Below, in pieces: positions 1-7,564 of a stretch of 41,631 nucleotides of DNA (position 1 is its first letter; the number at the start of each line of letters is the position of its first letter). Source of the stretch: Clostridia bacterium (lineage in GTDB: Bacteria; Bacillota; Clostridia; Oscillospirales; CAG-272). The notes beneath the pieces are model-generated. The model ran no database searches. It saw only the letters and a list, made by a program, of their open reading frames with translations, and was not told the DNA's origin. The position numbers were made by a program, and so were the translations under genes. The stretch is taken from assembly GCA_017462605.1 (NCBI GenBank), contig JAFTQV010000004.1:1-41631 (forward strand), in the 5' to 3' direction.

Positions 1-1
1 C

Positions 2-217
2 ATAACGGAGGCACAGTATCCGCAGAGCCTTGCGGATATGCTTTCCAAATTTGAAATTGCACGCAAGGAATGCGCCGAAACAGAGTCTTGGCTCAAGCTT
101 ATTTTTGCATCGGGAGCAATAGATGAAGAAACTTTCAAATCGCATCGTAATCTATGCGGAAGAATTAAAAGAATGCTTACCGCATCGTGTATAACCATAG
201 AGAAAAAGTTAAAATAG
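2..217 (+). CDS. Four-helix bundle protein (S23/IVP type), C-terminal part
   Basis: An open frame enters from the left edge and gives 71 residues before the TAG at 215-217. The text is helical and charged, with a stretch reading KFEIARKECAETESWLKLIF followed by an acidic turn and a second helix ending in EKKLK. This matches the last two helices of the S23 / 23S rRNA intervening-sequence family of four-helix bundle proteins, which are usually about 115-125 residues, so roughly the first 45-50 residues lie outside the window. Family members bind nucleic acid or act as accessory proteins (the Avd protein of diversity-generating retroelements is a relative); the role of the stand-alone clostridial form is unknown. 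The structured RNA candidate at 481-621 lies close by, but no reverse transcriptase is seen here. Confidence 0.75.
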   Translation: MTEAQYPQSLADMLSKFEIARKECAETESWLKLIFASGAIDEETFKSHRNLCGRIKRMLTASCITIEKKLK

Positions 218-244
218 GGTTGATTTTTTATTACGGAGGTTATT

Positions 245-460
245 ATGCAAAAAGATATTGGCTCACTAATCAATACTGCCTTGATAGAATATGGTAAGTG
301 CCACGATGAATATAGTGGCAATATTATGTAGTTTATAAATTACATCGATAAAGCAATAAAATCTATTCAAAATCTGCCTATCGATGCACAAAACGAGTTG
401 AAACAGACGGTTTCAACTATCTTGATAGCAAATGGTATTTCGTCAATATTTTTCAAATAA
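245..460 (+). pseudogene. Small hypothetical gene interrupted by an in-frame amber codon
   Basis: An ATG at 245 follows the ribosome site TACGGAGG by a normal distance and opens a frame that hits TAG at 329-331 after 28 codons. The same frame then continues without a stop for 42 more codons to TAA at 458-460. Both halves are helical and compatible with one protein of about 71 residues (start MQKDIGSLINTALIEYGKCH, end ANGISSIFFK). It lies 27 nt after the four-helix-bundle gene and may be co-transcribed with it. I do not recognise the family. The simplest reading is a point-mutation pseudogene. Alternatives are a sequencing error, suppression of TAG, or two separate short peptides. Confidence 0.5.
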
Positions 461-480
461 TTGTATGAAGGCGTTTTATG

Positions 481-621
481 CCGCGAAAGACTCTTTACAC
501 GAGCAGGAAGTGCGGTAGGCTCTCGTGCCAAGGCAAACAATCAAGCCCCTTGGGGCTTGGGTGGTTGGCTTCTTTGCCTTGCACCCACACTCCCGAGAGG
601 CTCGTGTCAAGAGTACCGTGG
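481..621 (+). ncRNA. Candidate structured RNA: long nested hairpin
   Basis: The stretch folds into one long nested helix. Bases 481-485 pair with 617-621 (one G-U), 490-504 with 600-614 (14 of 15), 520-524 with 595-599, 525-537 with 573-584 (one bulged C), and an apical hairpin forms from 542-548 with 553-559. A 15-nt bulge (505-519) and a 9-nt bulge (585-593) sit on opposite sides. The G-U pair holds on the plus strand only, and a T-rich run (about 633-640) follows on that strand, so plus is the likely orientation. There is no ribosome site for the overlapping TTG-initiated frame at 461-658. It could be an unnamed small RNA, an interspersed MITE-like repeat, or a terminator-like element. It does not look like 6S, tmRNA, RNase P or SRP RNA. 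Confidence 0.5.
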
Positions 622-832
622 AATAAATCGCCTTTTTGTTTTAGATTGTTATAGTTAGTCTTATGGTTTTCAATCTCATTTTAAGCGAATTTTGCACGTG
701 TACAGGTATCTTCACTTCCTCGGTTTCAAAGAAAACTACGATATTAGTCGCAAGACACATTGCAATTTCCTTCGCACTTAGTTTTACTATTTGACTTCGT
801 AAAGGTCACGTTGGCAAATTTTCCCTGCCCCC
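622..832. other. Non-coding stretch, nothing recognised
   Basis: Apart from the T-rich run at its start, this spacer shows no convincing gene, hairpin or repeat. A short minus-strand open frame (about 40-50 codons) has no ribosome site and no recognisable product. Confidence 0.5.
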
Positions 833-861
833 TTGAAAAATCTCTGATAAAGTGATATAAT
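833..861 (+). promoter_or_regulatory. Promoter for the gene at 915
   Basis: TTGAAA at 833-838 and TATAAT at 856-861 are separated by exactly 17 bp. Transcription would start near 868, leaving a short leader before the AAGGAG ribosome site at about 901. Confidence 0.75.
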
Positions 862-914
862 CTAACTGTGTTAAAGTTCCCTAACCAATTTATTTATTTT
901 AAGGAGATAATCTG

Positions 915-1457
915 ATGAACTTTCCCATTATGGTCGACAACGCCTATTACTGCTTAAGAACGCAAAGCCCCGATGAATATAAAAATCAGATCGTAAGGCT
1001 TATCAGCGACGCATATTATGCGCTTGACCGCTGCATGGATGCTCTTTCATACAGCGTTAATAAAAGCACCGAAGGATTTGCCTTTAGCTTAATCAAAAAT
1101 ATTATGCTGCTTATGATGACTGAAAACAACTCCATATCATACAGCAAGGAATATGACGTTTATTGCCGCTTCTGCCAAAAAGTCGGTTACGAGCCCGTCA
1201 GCCAGAGCGCGCTTACCGGCCATCAAAGCCGACTTACGGATAATAACTACATAAATACCATAAAATCGATCTCTTACCACCGTGAAAAGATGAACTCAAC
1301 CAACTATCAGAACCTTATCTACGGCTTGATCATGCTCGCAATTATAGACGAGGGCAGATTTACCGAGGATATGTATACCGTCCTTAAGCCCTTCTTTAAT
1401 TCAAGCGCGGATAGATGCCCCTCGTACAGAGAGCTGATGAGCGAAGTATACGGATAA
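915..1457 (+). CDS. Hypothetical protein, 180 aa
   Basis: The ATG is preceded by AAGGAG at good spacing and by a near-consensus promoter (833-861), and the gene ends just before a bidirectional terminator, so it is a complete single-gene transcript. The product is soluble and mostly helical, with no signal peptide or membrane segment. Visible features are a pair of cysteines in CRFCQKVGY (near residues 83-91), many Tyr/Met/Asn residues, and two hydrophobic helices (about residues 56-67 and 131-143). I do not recognise the family. The all-helical layout would suit a small stress or regulatory protein, but nothing in the sequence shows a catalytic motif. Downstream lies a convergent AraC regulator with no evident functional link. 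Confidence 0.75.
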   Translation: MNFPIMVDNAYYCLRTQSPDEYKNQIVRLISDAYYALDRCMDALSYSVNKSTEGFAFSLIKNIMLLMMTENNSISYSKEYDVYCRFCQKVGYEPVSQSALTGHQSRLTDNNYINTIKSISYHREKMNSTNYQNLIYGLIMLAIIDEGRFTEDMYTVLKPFFNSSADRCPSYRELMSEVYG

Positions 1458-1484
1458 AACACTACTTAGGTTTGCTTTTTAACT

Positions 1485-1538
1485 AAAAAGCCTACGGATT
1501 TTGAGCCGGCTTAATGCTGACACTCCCGTAGGCTTTTT
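1485..1538. terminator. Bidirectional terminator between convergent genes
   Basis: A 13-bp stem pairs AAAAAGCCTACGG (1485-1497) with its complement at 1526-1538. T runs follow on the plus strand (1534-1540) and, after the complementary arm, on the minus strand. The loop contains a small AGCCGGCT palindrome. It serves the gene at 915-1457 and the converging regulator at 1636. Confidence 0.85.
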
Positions 1539-1635
1539 TTATTGACATCTTAATTTTTGTCTGCTTTTGCTTGCAGTCTGTCTAAAAAATATATTACATT
1601 TATGCTATACTATAATCGAAAGTGGGATATAAGCA

Positions 1636-2451
1636 TCAATCGAAACGCTTGAAGAAGCCGTGATTTATATTTTTTCCGTTTACCTTCAACCGATACTCCT
1701 TCGGAGTTCTGCCCGTATTTTGCTTGAACTGCCTATGAAAGCTTCTCTCGCTTCCAAAGCCGCATTCAAAGCAGATCTCAAGACCCGTCTTATCCGTTTC
1801 AAGCAAAAGATATTTCGCTTTATCCGAGCGGATGCTTGCGATAAGCGAGCAAAGATTCATAGAAAAGACCTTCTGTATGCAGCTTGAAAGATAGTTCGGC
1901 GCGTAATTAAGCTCCCTTGCGATATCCGAGAGCGATATTTTTTCCGAAAGATGCTTGTTGATATAATAGACGACCTTTGAAGCAAGATTTATGTCATTCG
2001 AGCCTTCTTTTAGCTTAATTTTACTTAAAAACTCACCCAAAATGAGATAAAGCGCGCCTTTTATATCATAAAGCTCAAGATCGCTCTTTGGAAAAATCTT
2101 TTCGTTGAAGAGCTTTAAGGTGACGTCCTCGGGCTTAAAAACCGCTCCCTCTCCGACCTTACCGTCCGTAGCCTTAAAGAAATCCGGAATGAAGGAAGGC
2201 GAAAAGGTGAAGATCGCAATATCATTCATTTCCGAGGAAATATATTTATGCGGCTGGAACGAGCCAATGAATGCCGCATCGCCAGCGCGCATATGCTCGC
2301 GTCTATCCTCAACTATTATATCAAGCTCGCCGCCGAGCAGAATAACAAGCTCCGCGAACTGATGCAGATGCATCGGGTAATCGTATATTTTATTTAAATG
2401 CTGAAATCTGACGGCTCGCTCATTGCTGAAATTCACGCTTTGAATTCGCAT
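1636..2451 (-). CDS. AraC-family transcriptional regulator (cupin + HTH)
   Basis: This 271-aa protein has the two-domain plan of AraC/XylS regulators. The N-terminal half is a cupin-like sensor with the MHLHQFAELVILLGGEL histidine-containing strand (near residues 27-45). The C-terminal 100 residues carry two helix-turn-helix motifs, with LSDIARELNYAPNYLSSCIQ as the first and the family signature around ICFECGFGSERSFHRQFKQ and GRTPKEYR as the second. The start is set by AAGGAG just upstream and the consensus promoter at 2487-2515. The gene is divergent from the giant secreted phosphoesterase at 2625, with palindromes in the 173-bp gap, so it most likely regulates that gene and itself in response to a small molecule, probably a sugar or sugar phosphate. 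The ligand cannot be read from the sequence. Confidence 0.92.
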   Translation of the reverse strand: MRIQSVNFSNERAVRFQHLNKIYDYPMHLHQFAELVILLGGELDIIVEDRREHMRAGDAAFIGSFQPHKYISSEMNDIAIFTFSPSFIPDFFKATDGKVGEGAVFKPEDVTLKLFNEKIFPKSDLELYDIKGALYLILGEFLSKIKLKEGSNDINLASKVVYYINKHLSEKISLSDIARELNYAPNYLSSCIQKVFSMNLCSLIASIRSDKAKYLLLETDKTGLEICFECGFGSERSFHRQFKQNTGRTPKEYRLKVNGKNINHGFFKRFD

Positions 2452-2486
2452 CTTTTACTCCTTCGCCCTTTTCGCTTTTTATTTTG

Positions 2487-2515
2487 ATTATAATGCTTTT
2501 TGTCTGCTTTGTCAA
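2487..2515 (-). promoter_or_regulatory. Promoter for the AraC-family regulator
   Basis: On the minus strand TTGACA (2515-2510) and TATAAT (2492-2487) are both full consensus with a 17-bp spacer. The start point would be near 2480, just ahead of the AAGGAG site, so the leader is very short. Full consensus suggests high basal activity unless repressed. Confidence 0.85.
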
Positions 2516-2534
2516 TAGCGGCGCAAAGCTTTTT

Positions 2535-2550
2535 AACGGGGTACCCCGTT
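2535..2550. promoter_or_regulatory. Perfect 16-bp palindrome (possible operator)
   Basis: AACGGGGTACCCCGTT is a perfect inverted repeat lying between the divergent regulator and the phosphoesterase gene, 20 bp upstream of the regulator's -35 box. There is no T run suitable for termination in either direction that serves a gene, so an operator or an mRNA-leader hairpin is more likely. Confidence 0.5.
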
Positions 2551-2575
2551 ATTTATGCACATTATGTGCATAAAT
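2551..2575. promoter_or_regulatory. Perfect 25-bp interrupted palindrome (probable operator)
   Basis: ATTTATGCACAT and its exact reverse complement are separated by a single T. The symmetry, length and place between two divergent genes fit a dimer-binding operator. It directly abuts the preceding 16-bp palindrome. Confidence 0.6.
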
Positions 2576-2624
2576 AAGTTGATTTTTGCTTAATTAAAAA
2601 TAATATAATAAAAGGAGAAAACCA

Positions 2625-5600
2625 ATGAAAAAACGCAAGATCATTTCCATTTGCATTGCTGCGCTTCTCACGGTCGTTTCGCTTTTCGCATTCATGCCTG
2701 CGACCGAAATAGCTGCGGCAAGCTCGGTTGTGGAGTCTGATTTCGTTTCTTCGGGTCTCGGTCTCGTCAAGGGTGAGGATTACGATTATTCCTTCGCCGT
2801 GGTCGGAGATACTCAGAACCTCAATTACCGCGATGCTAAAGAGGGCTCGAAGAACATGAACAAGCTCTACACGTGGATCAAAAACAACACGGAAGCTCTT
2901 AACATCAAGTACGTTATGGGACTTGGTGATATTACTCAGTCATTCAACGCAAATCAGACTTACTACGATGAAGAGTGGGCAAACGCAAAGGAAGCTCTCG
3001 CTATCCTTGATGATGCTGATATTCCCTACTCTCTTATCAGAGGTAATCACGATATTTCTTCGGGTCTTAACGCGACCTTCGGCGAAGGCTCGGAGTATTA
3101 CAATGATCTTCTCGCGCTTGCGGCTGAAGGCAAAGCTGGCTTCTACCGCGAAGGCAAGATCGAAGAGACGTGGCGCAAGGTTGAAGTCGGAAGCGATAAA
3201 TTCCTTATTATAACTCTCGATTGGTTCCCCACCGAGGGCTCCATGTATTGGGCGGAAAATATTATTAATCAGAACCCCGATCACAGAGTTATCGTAACTA
3301 CTCACACCTTCCTCGCATCCGATGGAACCTTTTACGATGATCCTGACGGAACATTCCCCTATGAGCAGGAAGCAAGCTCCAATACCGACTGGATCGGCGC
3401 TGCGGGCGGCAACGTTTCTCCGAGAACTCTTTGGGAAGAGGTTCTTTCTCAGTATGCAAACGTTGAGATGATCCTCTGCGGTCACGTTGACGTTGACGAT
3501 ATAGAGACCACTCAGCTCCGCGGCGTTAACGGCAATACCGTCACCTGCATGCTTATCGATGCGCAGTCGGTCGATATTCAGAGAGACGATTTCGAGGGCA
3601 ACGTAGGTATGGTAACGATGTTCTACCTCAAGGAAGGCGGAGAGGTTGTAAACGTTGAGCATATTTCAGCCGTTCGCGCTATGGATAACCTTACCGAAGG
3701 CGCAACGCAGAAGAATATCTACCTTAAGGCTAAAAACCAGTTTACCGTAAAGCTCGAATACGAGGACGGCTGGACAAAGACCGATTACGGATATATTCCT
3801 ACCGAAAAGTACAATGCTGCAAACAATTATTTCCATATGTTTGTTGATGACGACGGAATATCCACTAATGATAGCGTTTATCTCGGCAGCTTCGAGAGAT
3901 GGGTAAACGATAGCGGAACGGGCGGCGCTTGCGTTGCGGCAAAGCAATATTATGATCTCGGCGGTATCACTGTTAGAAGAAATAAAACGCTTTTCGTTCT
4001 TATGAATAAATCTTATGACGGACACGGTGATGAAACCTATCAGAATATAGGAAATGCTCCCGGCGGAGTCGTTCTCGATCTGGGCGGAAATACTTATACC
4101 GTCGGAAACAATCCCGTCTGGATCTTATACGCAAGAAACAGCGACCGCGCAGGTGCTTTCAGTATGGTAAACGGTGACGTTAAGCTGTCCGGCTGGAATG
4201 CTTTGGTCTTCACAGGAAGCAACGCAAGCAACGGCGCAGAGATGAATCTTAACTTCCGCGACCTTAACGTATATTACGACGAGGACGGATCGGGAACCTC
4301 AGCTAAGGTAATCGCTTCAACGATGGCAGGCTACACCACCGCTTCAAGTACACTTAATATAACGATTGACGACTGCAGCTTCAATCTTAAAGACAATGCT
4401 CCGGATAAAGCTATCACAGCTTTCAGCCTTGCGGAAGCCAATCTTAATCACCACACCAAGCTGACGGTCAACGGCGGCTCCTTCAAGGGAGCAAGCTCCT
4501 CGGTATTTACTCTCTTCGCGGGCAATGACGGCAGCGACAGTCTCACCTTCGGCAAGGGAAGCGACGGCAACTATACCACGCTTACTCTTGGCGATGAAGC
4601 AACTCTTTCTAATATCTATAAGAACGACGAGGGCTCTTACGTAAAATTCGGCGCAGCGACCAAGGTCAGCGATACCGAATATACATACTCTATTGAGGAT
4701 GCAACGGTAACCGACACCGGATTTGATATATCACAAGTTCCGGATACTAAAGTTTTCGGTAATTATGATCAGTCTGGCGTATACAAAGGAAGTCATCCGA
4801 CTTGGGATGGCGCTTTCTGCACCGACAATGCAGCTAATGACAGAGTACTTGTTCTGACCATAGATTATACTGCAGAAAAGAGAAAGGCAGCCGGAGCAAT
4901 ATCCGGAAGCATTACCATTGATCTAAATGGCAAAACCCTCACCGCCGCAAGCAACGGGTTAATGAATTTTTATTATACGTCAAGCACTACGACGGACTCT
5001 CTTAATATTACTTTTAAAAACGGCACTATAAATTATAGCAACACCAGCACGGGATTGTTCCAGTTTCAGCATGCGGATTTGGGTGAGCAGGATGCGAAGT
5101 CATATAATTTTACCTTTGAGGACGTAACTTTTGAAGGTAATAACAATATGTTTACAATTTGGAGTAGCCCTACCGATCAAAGCGGAACGAGAACAACAGC
5201 AATTTTCAACAACTGCACGTTCAATTATTCCGATCAGATAATTTTCAATGTTGGATCGGGAGATACTAATCATAAAAACTTATTTAATATTACCGTAAAC
5301 GGCGGAAAAATCATAACCGATACCCCTCTAACTCAGACGATGATCTTCTCCGCAAATACCACAGCTGACTATGAAGACACCTTTGCAATCGGCAAGTACA
5401 ACGGCAAATATCCCGAGATCTATCTTACGAGCGGTACGCAGGCAGGCGGCTTCACCCTTGTTAACGGACTTACCGCTAACGCTGTAAAGCTCCCCGATAC
5501 CGTTACTCTTGAAGAAATCGCTTACAACGTATATCCGATCGGCGATGTGCTTACCACAGTCAGCACTCCTTACGGTATAATCCCCGAAGCATTCAAGGAT

Positions 5601-7310
5601 GAGGAGAGCTATCCCTTCGCAGTATTTAAGGACGGCTCATTCGTCAATGCTTATAGCGATTGGGCAACGCTTCTTAATGCATTAAACGCTAAGCTCAATG
5701 CTGATGCTGATACCGCCGACGTGCTTCTCAGACGTAATTTCAGCATTGCGAATCCCTCATTCAGCAATCTTTCTCAGCTCCGCGGAACTGCTACCTTCGA
5801 TCTCGGAACATATGAGCTTAAGGTAGAAACCGGCAATCTCTTTGCCGCAAACAAGAAAACCGCCTATAATACTACAATAAACGTGAAAAACGGTGATATT
5901 CTTCTCGGTGGAAGCTCGATGCTTGTTTATCTCGGAACGTCAAGCAACGGATCCGGTATGAATTTCAACTTTACCTTTGACGAAGTAGATATCTCTTACG
6001 CGTCAGGCGCAACAGGCTCGACTTTCATAAATACTATGCAGCTGTCAGAAGTTGCTCCCTCCACCGCAAATATCACCTTTAAAAACTGCAATATCGACCT
6101 CGTTACAAACGTAACGAAAGCGGCTGTTACATTACTTAATATTGCAAACGATGCGAACAATAATATCGCTAACGTGGTATTTGACGGCGGATCTATCTAT
6201 GCAAATAATAACGTCGTTACCTTCGCGAAGATGAATACTTCGGGCGCAGCTATTGACTCTGTGAAATTCTCAAGCGACTCCGGCAGATACACTAAGATCA
6301 TAGCTCCTATCGGCGGCGAAGCGGTCGTATTCGATTACGTGACCGCTGCGGGATCGGTGGCAACCGCCGCTAAGTGGAATGACAACGAGACTCTCGGAAC
6401 CACTACCTACATAGTTCGTGAGAGCGCGCTTACCGCATTCGCTCCCAAGACGAGCATCACCCTCGGATCTACTCTTATATACAACGTTTACGTTCCCGTT
6501 TGCGCTGAGCTTAAGAGCATTACCCTTATGGGCAGTAAGTTTGACGATCTTACTCTTCTCGATCCTTATATCAAGACTCTTGATGACGGAAAGAGCTATT
6601 ACGAAATACCCGTCAAATTTATCGCCGAGTGCCTTGCAGACGAATTCGCCCTTGAAGCAGAGCTTCAGGTTGGCACGAAGACCTACTCGGGTAAATGGAC
6701 TCTCAGCATTCCGAAGTATGCAAGCACCGTACTCAATAGCGATGCTTCCGAGATCGAAAAGACTCTTATAAAGGACGTCCTCGTTTACATCAGAAGCGCA
6801 TACAACTACTTCGCGCCCGAGAAGGATACGGTCATCTCGAATATAAGCTCAATGCTTGGAGATTACACTCAGGGTGAATTCAAAATGGACGAAGTCAACG
6901 TAAATACTTCCGAGCTTGCAGCAGCAACCTATTCTCTCGGCTCGCTTCAGTCGGTATGGCTCTGGCTTCCCGAAAATGCAGATATCAGCGAATACAGCTT
7001 CAAGGTAGGCGAAAGAGTGCTTGACTTCACGTATGACACTTACGTAAGCGCAGACGAGCTTAACGGTCATATATACGTTAACGTTGAGCTTTACGCATAC
7101 GAGATCCTCAAGACTATCGACGTTTATAAAAACGACGTAAAGTGCGCAGATTACCACATAAGCTGCTATTATAATTATGCAAAGGGTACCGGCGAAACCG
7201 ATTATAACGCTGAGGATAAGGATGCCCTCGTTGCTCTCGTTGAAAGCTTCTATACCTACTGCAATAGCGCTGAGTCTTACAGAAATTCTGTAATTAACTC
7301 TGCAGACTGA
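2625..7310 (+). CDS. Giant secreted metallophosphoesterase with beta-helix repeats and shared C-terminal domain
   Basis: The 1561-aa product begins with a signal peptide (KKRK, then a hydrophobic core to about residue 32). Residues 55-350 are a calcineurin-like metallophosphoesterase with all metal motifs visible: GDTQ at 61, GD at 101-102, GNHD at 140-143, TH at 226-227 and GH at 286-287. The centre (about 455-1230) holds three long blocks rich in Asn, Thr and Gly with repeated strand patterns (such as LNITFKNGTINYS), typical of right-handed beta-helix or polymorphic surface repeats. Residues from about 1276 to the end match the C-terminus of the GH95 protein at 30459. There is no LPXTG motif or C-terminal anchor, so retention must come from another part. 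The start has AAAGGAG 7 nt upstream. Likely role: a phosphodiester- or phosphomonoester-cleaving enzyme at the cell surface; the substrate is unknown. Confidence 0.88.
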   Translation: MKKRKIISICIAALLTVVSLFAFMPATEIAAASSVVESDFVSSGLGLVKGEDYDYSFAVVGDTQNLNYRDAKEGSKNMNKLYTWIKNNTEALNIKYVMGLGDITQSFNANQTYYDEEWANAKEALAILDDADIPYSLIRGNHDISSGLNATFGEGSEYYNDLLALAAEGKAGFYREGKIEETWRKVEVGSDKFLIITLDWFPTEGSMYWAENIINQNPDHRVIVTTHTFLASDGTFYDDPDGTFPYEQEASSNTDWIGAAGGNVSPRTLWEEVLSQYANVEMILCGHVDVDDIETTQLRGVNGNTVTCMLIDAQSVDIQRDDFEGNVGMVTMFYLKEGGEVVNVEHISAVRAMDNLTEGATQKNIYLKAKNQFTVKLEYEDGWTKTDYGYIPTEKYNAANNYFHMFVDDDGISTNDSVYLGSFERWVNDSGTGGACVAAKQYYDLGGITVRRNKTLFVLMNKSYDGHGDETYQNIGNAPGGVVLDLGGNTYTVGNNPVWILYARNSDRAGAFSMVNGDVKLSGWNALVFTGSNASNGAEMNLNFRDLNVYYDEDGSGTSAKVIASTMAGYTTASSTLNITIDDCSFNLKDNAPDKAITAFSLAEANLNHHTKLTVNGGSFKGASSSVFTLFAGNDGSDSLTFGKGSDGNYTTLTLGDEATLSNIYKNDEGSYVKFGAATKVSDTEYTYSIEDATVTDTGFDISQVPDTKVFGNYDQSGVYKGSHPTWDGAFCTDNAANDRVLVLTIDYTAEKRKAAGAISGSITIDLNGKTLTAASNGLMNFYYTSSTTTDSLNITFKNGTINYSNTSTGLFQFQHADLGEQDAKSYNFTFEDVTFEGNNNMFTIWSSPTDQSGTRTTAIFNNCTFNYSDQIIFNVGSGDTNHKNLFNITVNGGKIITDTPLTQTMIFSANTTADYEDTFAIGKYNGKYPEIYLTSGTQAGGFTLVNGLTANAVKLPDTVTLEEIAYNVYPIGDVLTTVSTPYGIIPEAFKDEESYPFAVFKDGSFVNAYSDWATLLNALNAKLNADADTADVLLRRNFSIANPSFSNLSQLRGTATFDLGTYELKVETGNLFAANKKTAYNTTINVKNGDILLGGSSMLVYLGTSSNGSGMNFNFTFDEVDISYASGATGSTFINTMQLSEVAPSTANITFKNCNIDLVTNVTKAAVTLLNIANDANNNIANVVFDGGSIYANNNVVTFAKMNTSGAAIDSVKFSSDSGRYTKIIAPIGGEAVVFDYVTAAGSVATAAKWNDNETLGTTTYIVRESALTAFAPKTSITLGSTLIYNVYVPVCAELKSITLMGSKFDDLTLLDPYIKTLDDGKSYYEIPVKFIAECLADEFALEAELQVGTKTYSGKWTLSIPKYASTVLNSDASEIEKTLIKDVLVYIRSAYNYFAPEKDTVISNISSMLGDYTQGEFKMDEVNVNTSELAAATYSLGSLQSVWLWLPENADISEYSFKVGERVLDFTYDTYVSADELNGHIYVNVELYAYEILKTIDVYKNDVKCADYHISCYYNYAKGTGETDYNAEDKDALVALVESFYTYCNSAESYRNSVINSAD

Positions 7311-7322
7311 TATAAGGAGTAA

Positions 7323-7466
7323 ATGAAAATGAAACTTTACAATTCTCCCGAAATATCCATCGAAGTAATGGATAATGCAGATGTTATAACTACATCGGAT
7401 GTTACCCTTGGAACTACTACTTCCACGATTGAAAGCGGCATCGGAAGCTGGGAAGTTATCGGGTAA
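7323..7466 (+). CDS. 47-aa peptide gene
   Basis: ATG at 7323 follows ATAAGGAG by 3-4 nt and starts 12 nt after the stop of the phosphoesterase gene. The frame encodes 47 residues, starting MKMKLYNSPEISIEVMDNAD and continuing VITTSDVTLG, then a Ser/Thr/Gly/Ile tail ending SWEVIG. It has no cysteine, no membrane segment and no signal peptide. The (K)xYxSPEI...DVITTSD pattern resembles short, unstudied proteins often met in clostridial and Bacteroidales genomes; that is recollection, not a search. Tight coupling to the upstream gene suggests an accessory or modified peptide. A terminator follows at 7505. Confidence 0.7.
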   Translation: MKMKLYNSPEISIEVMDNADVITTSDVTLGTTTSTIESGIGSWEVIG

Positions 7467-7504
7467 TACCGTGCCTTAGCACTTAGCAAAAAAAGAATAT
7501 AAAA

Positions 7505-7542
7505 AAGACTGCTCAGATACCGATCAAGGTCTGAGCAGTCTT
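7505..7542. terminator. Bidirectional terminator
   Basis: A 12-bp perfect stem (AAGACTGCTCAG, 7505-7516, with 7531-7542), extended by ACC/GGT, has A and T runs on both sides. It ends the phosphoesterase/peptide transcript and the converging infB operon. Confidence 0.9.
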
Positions 7543-7564
7543 ATTATTTTTGTTTGTTTTTCGA

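Noticed and set aside
461-658. 65-aa frame starting with TTG
   Set aside because: It has no ribosome site and lies over the long hairpin 481-621, so its sequence is dictated by the stems.
663-800. Short minus-strand frame reading MCLATNIVVFF...
   Set aside because: It is about 40 codons without a ribosome site and has no recognisable family; too weak to call.
2579-2609. TTGATT...TATAAT ahead of the phosphoesterase gene
   Set aside because: The spacer is 19 bp and the start would fall within the ribosome site, so it is unlikely to be the working promoter.
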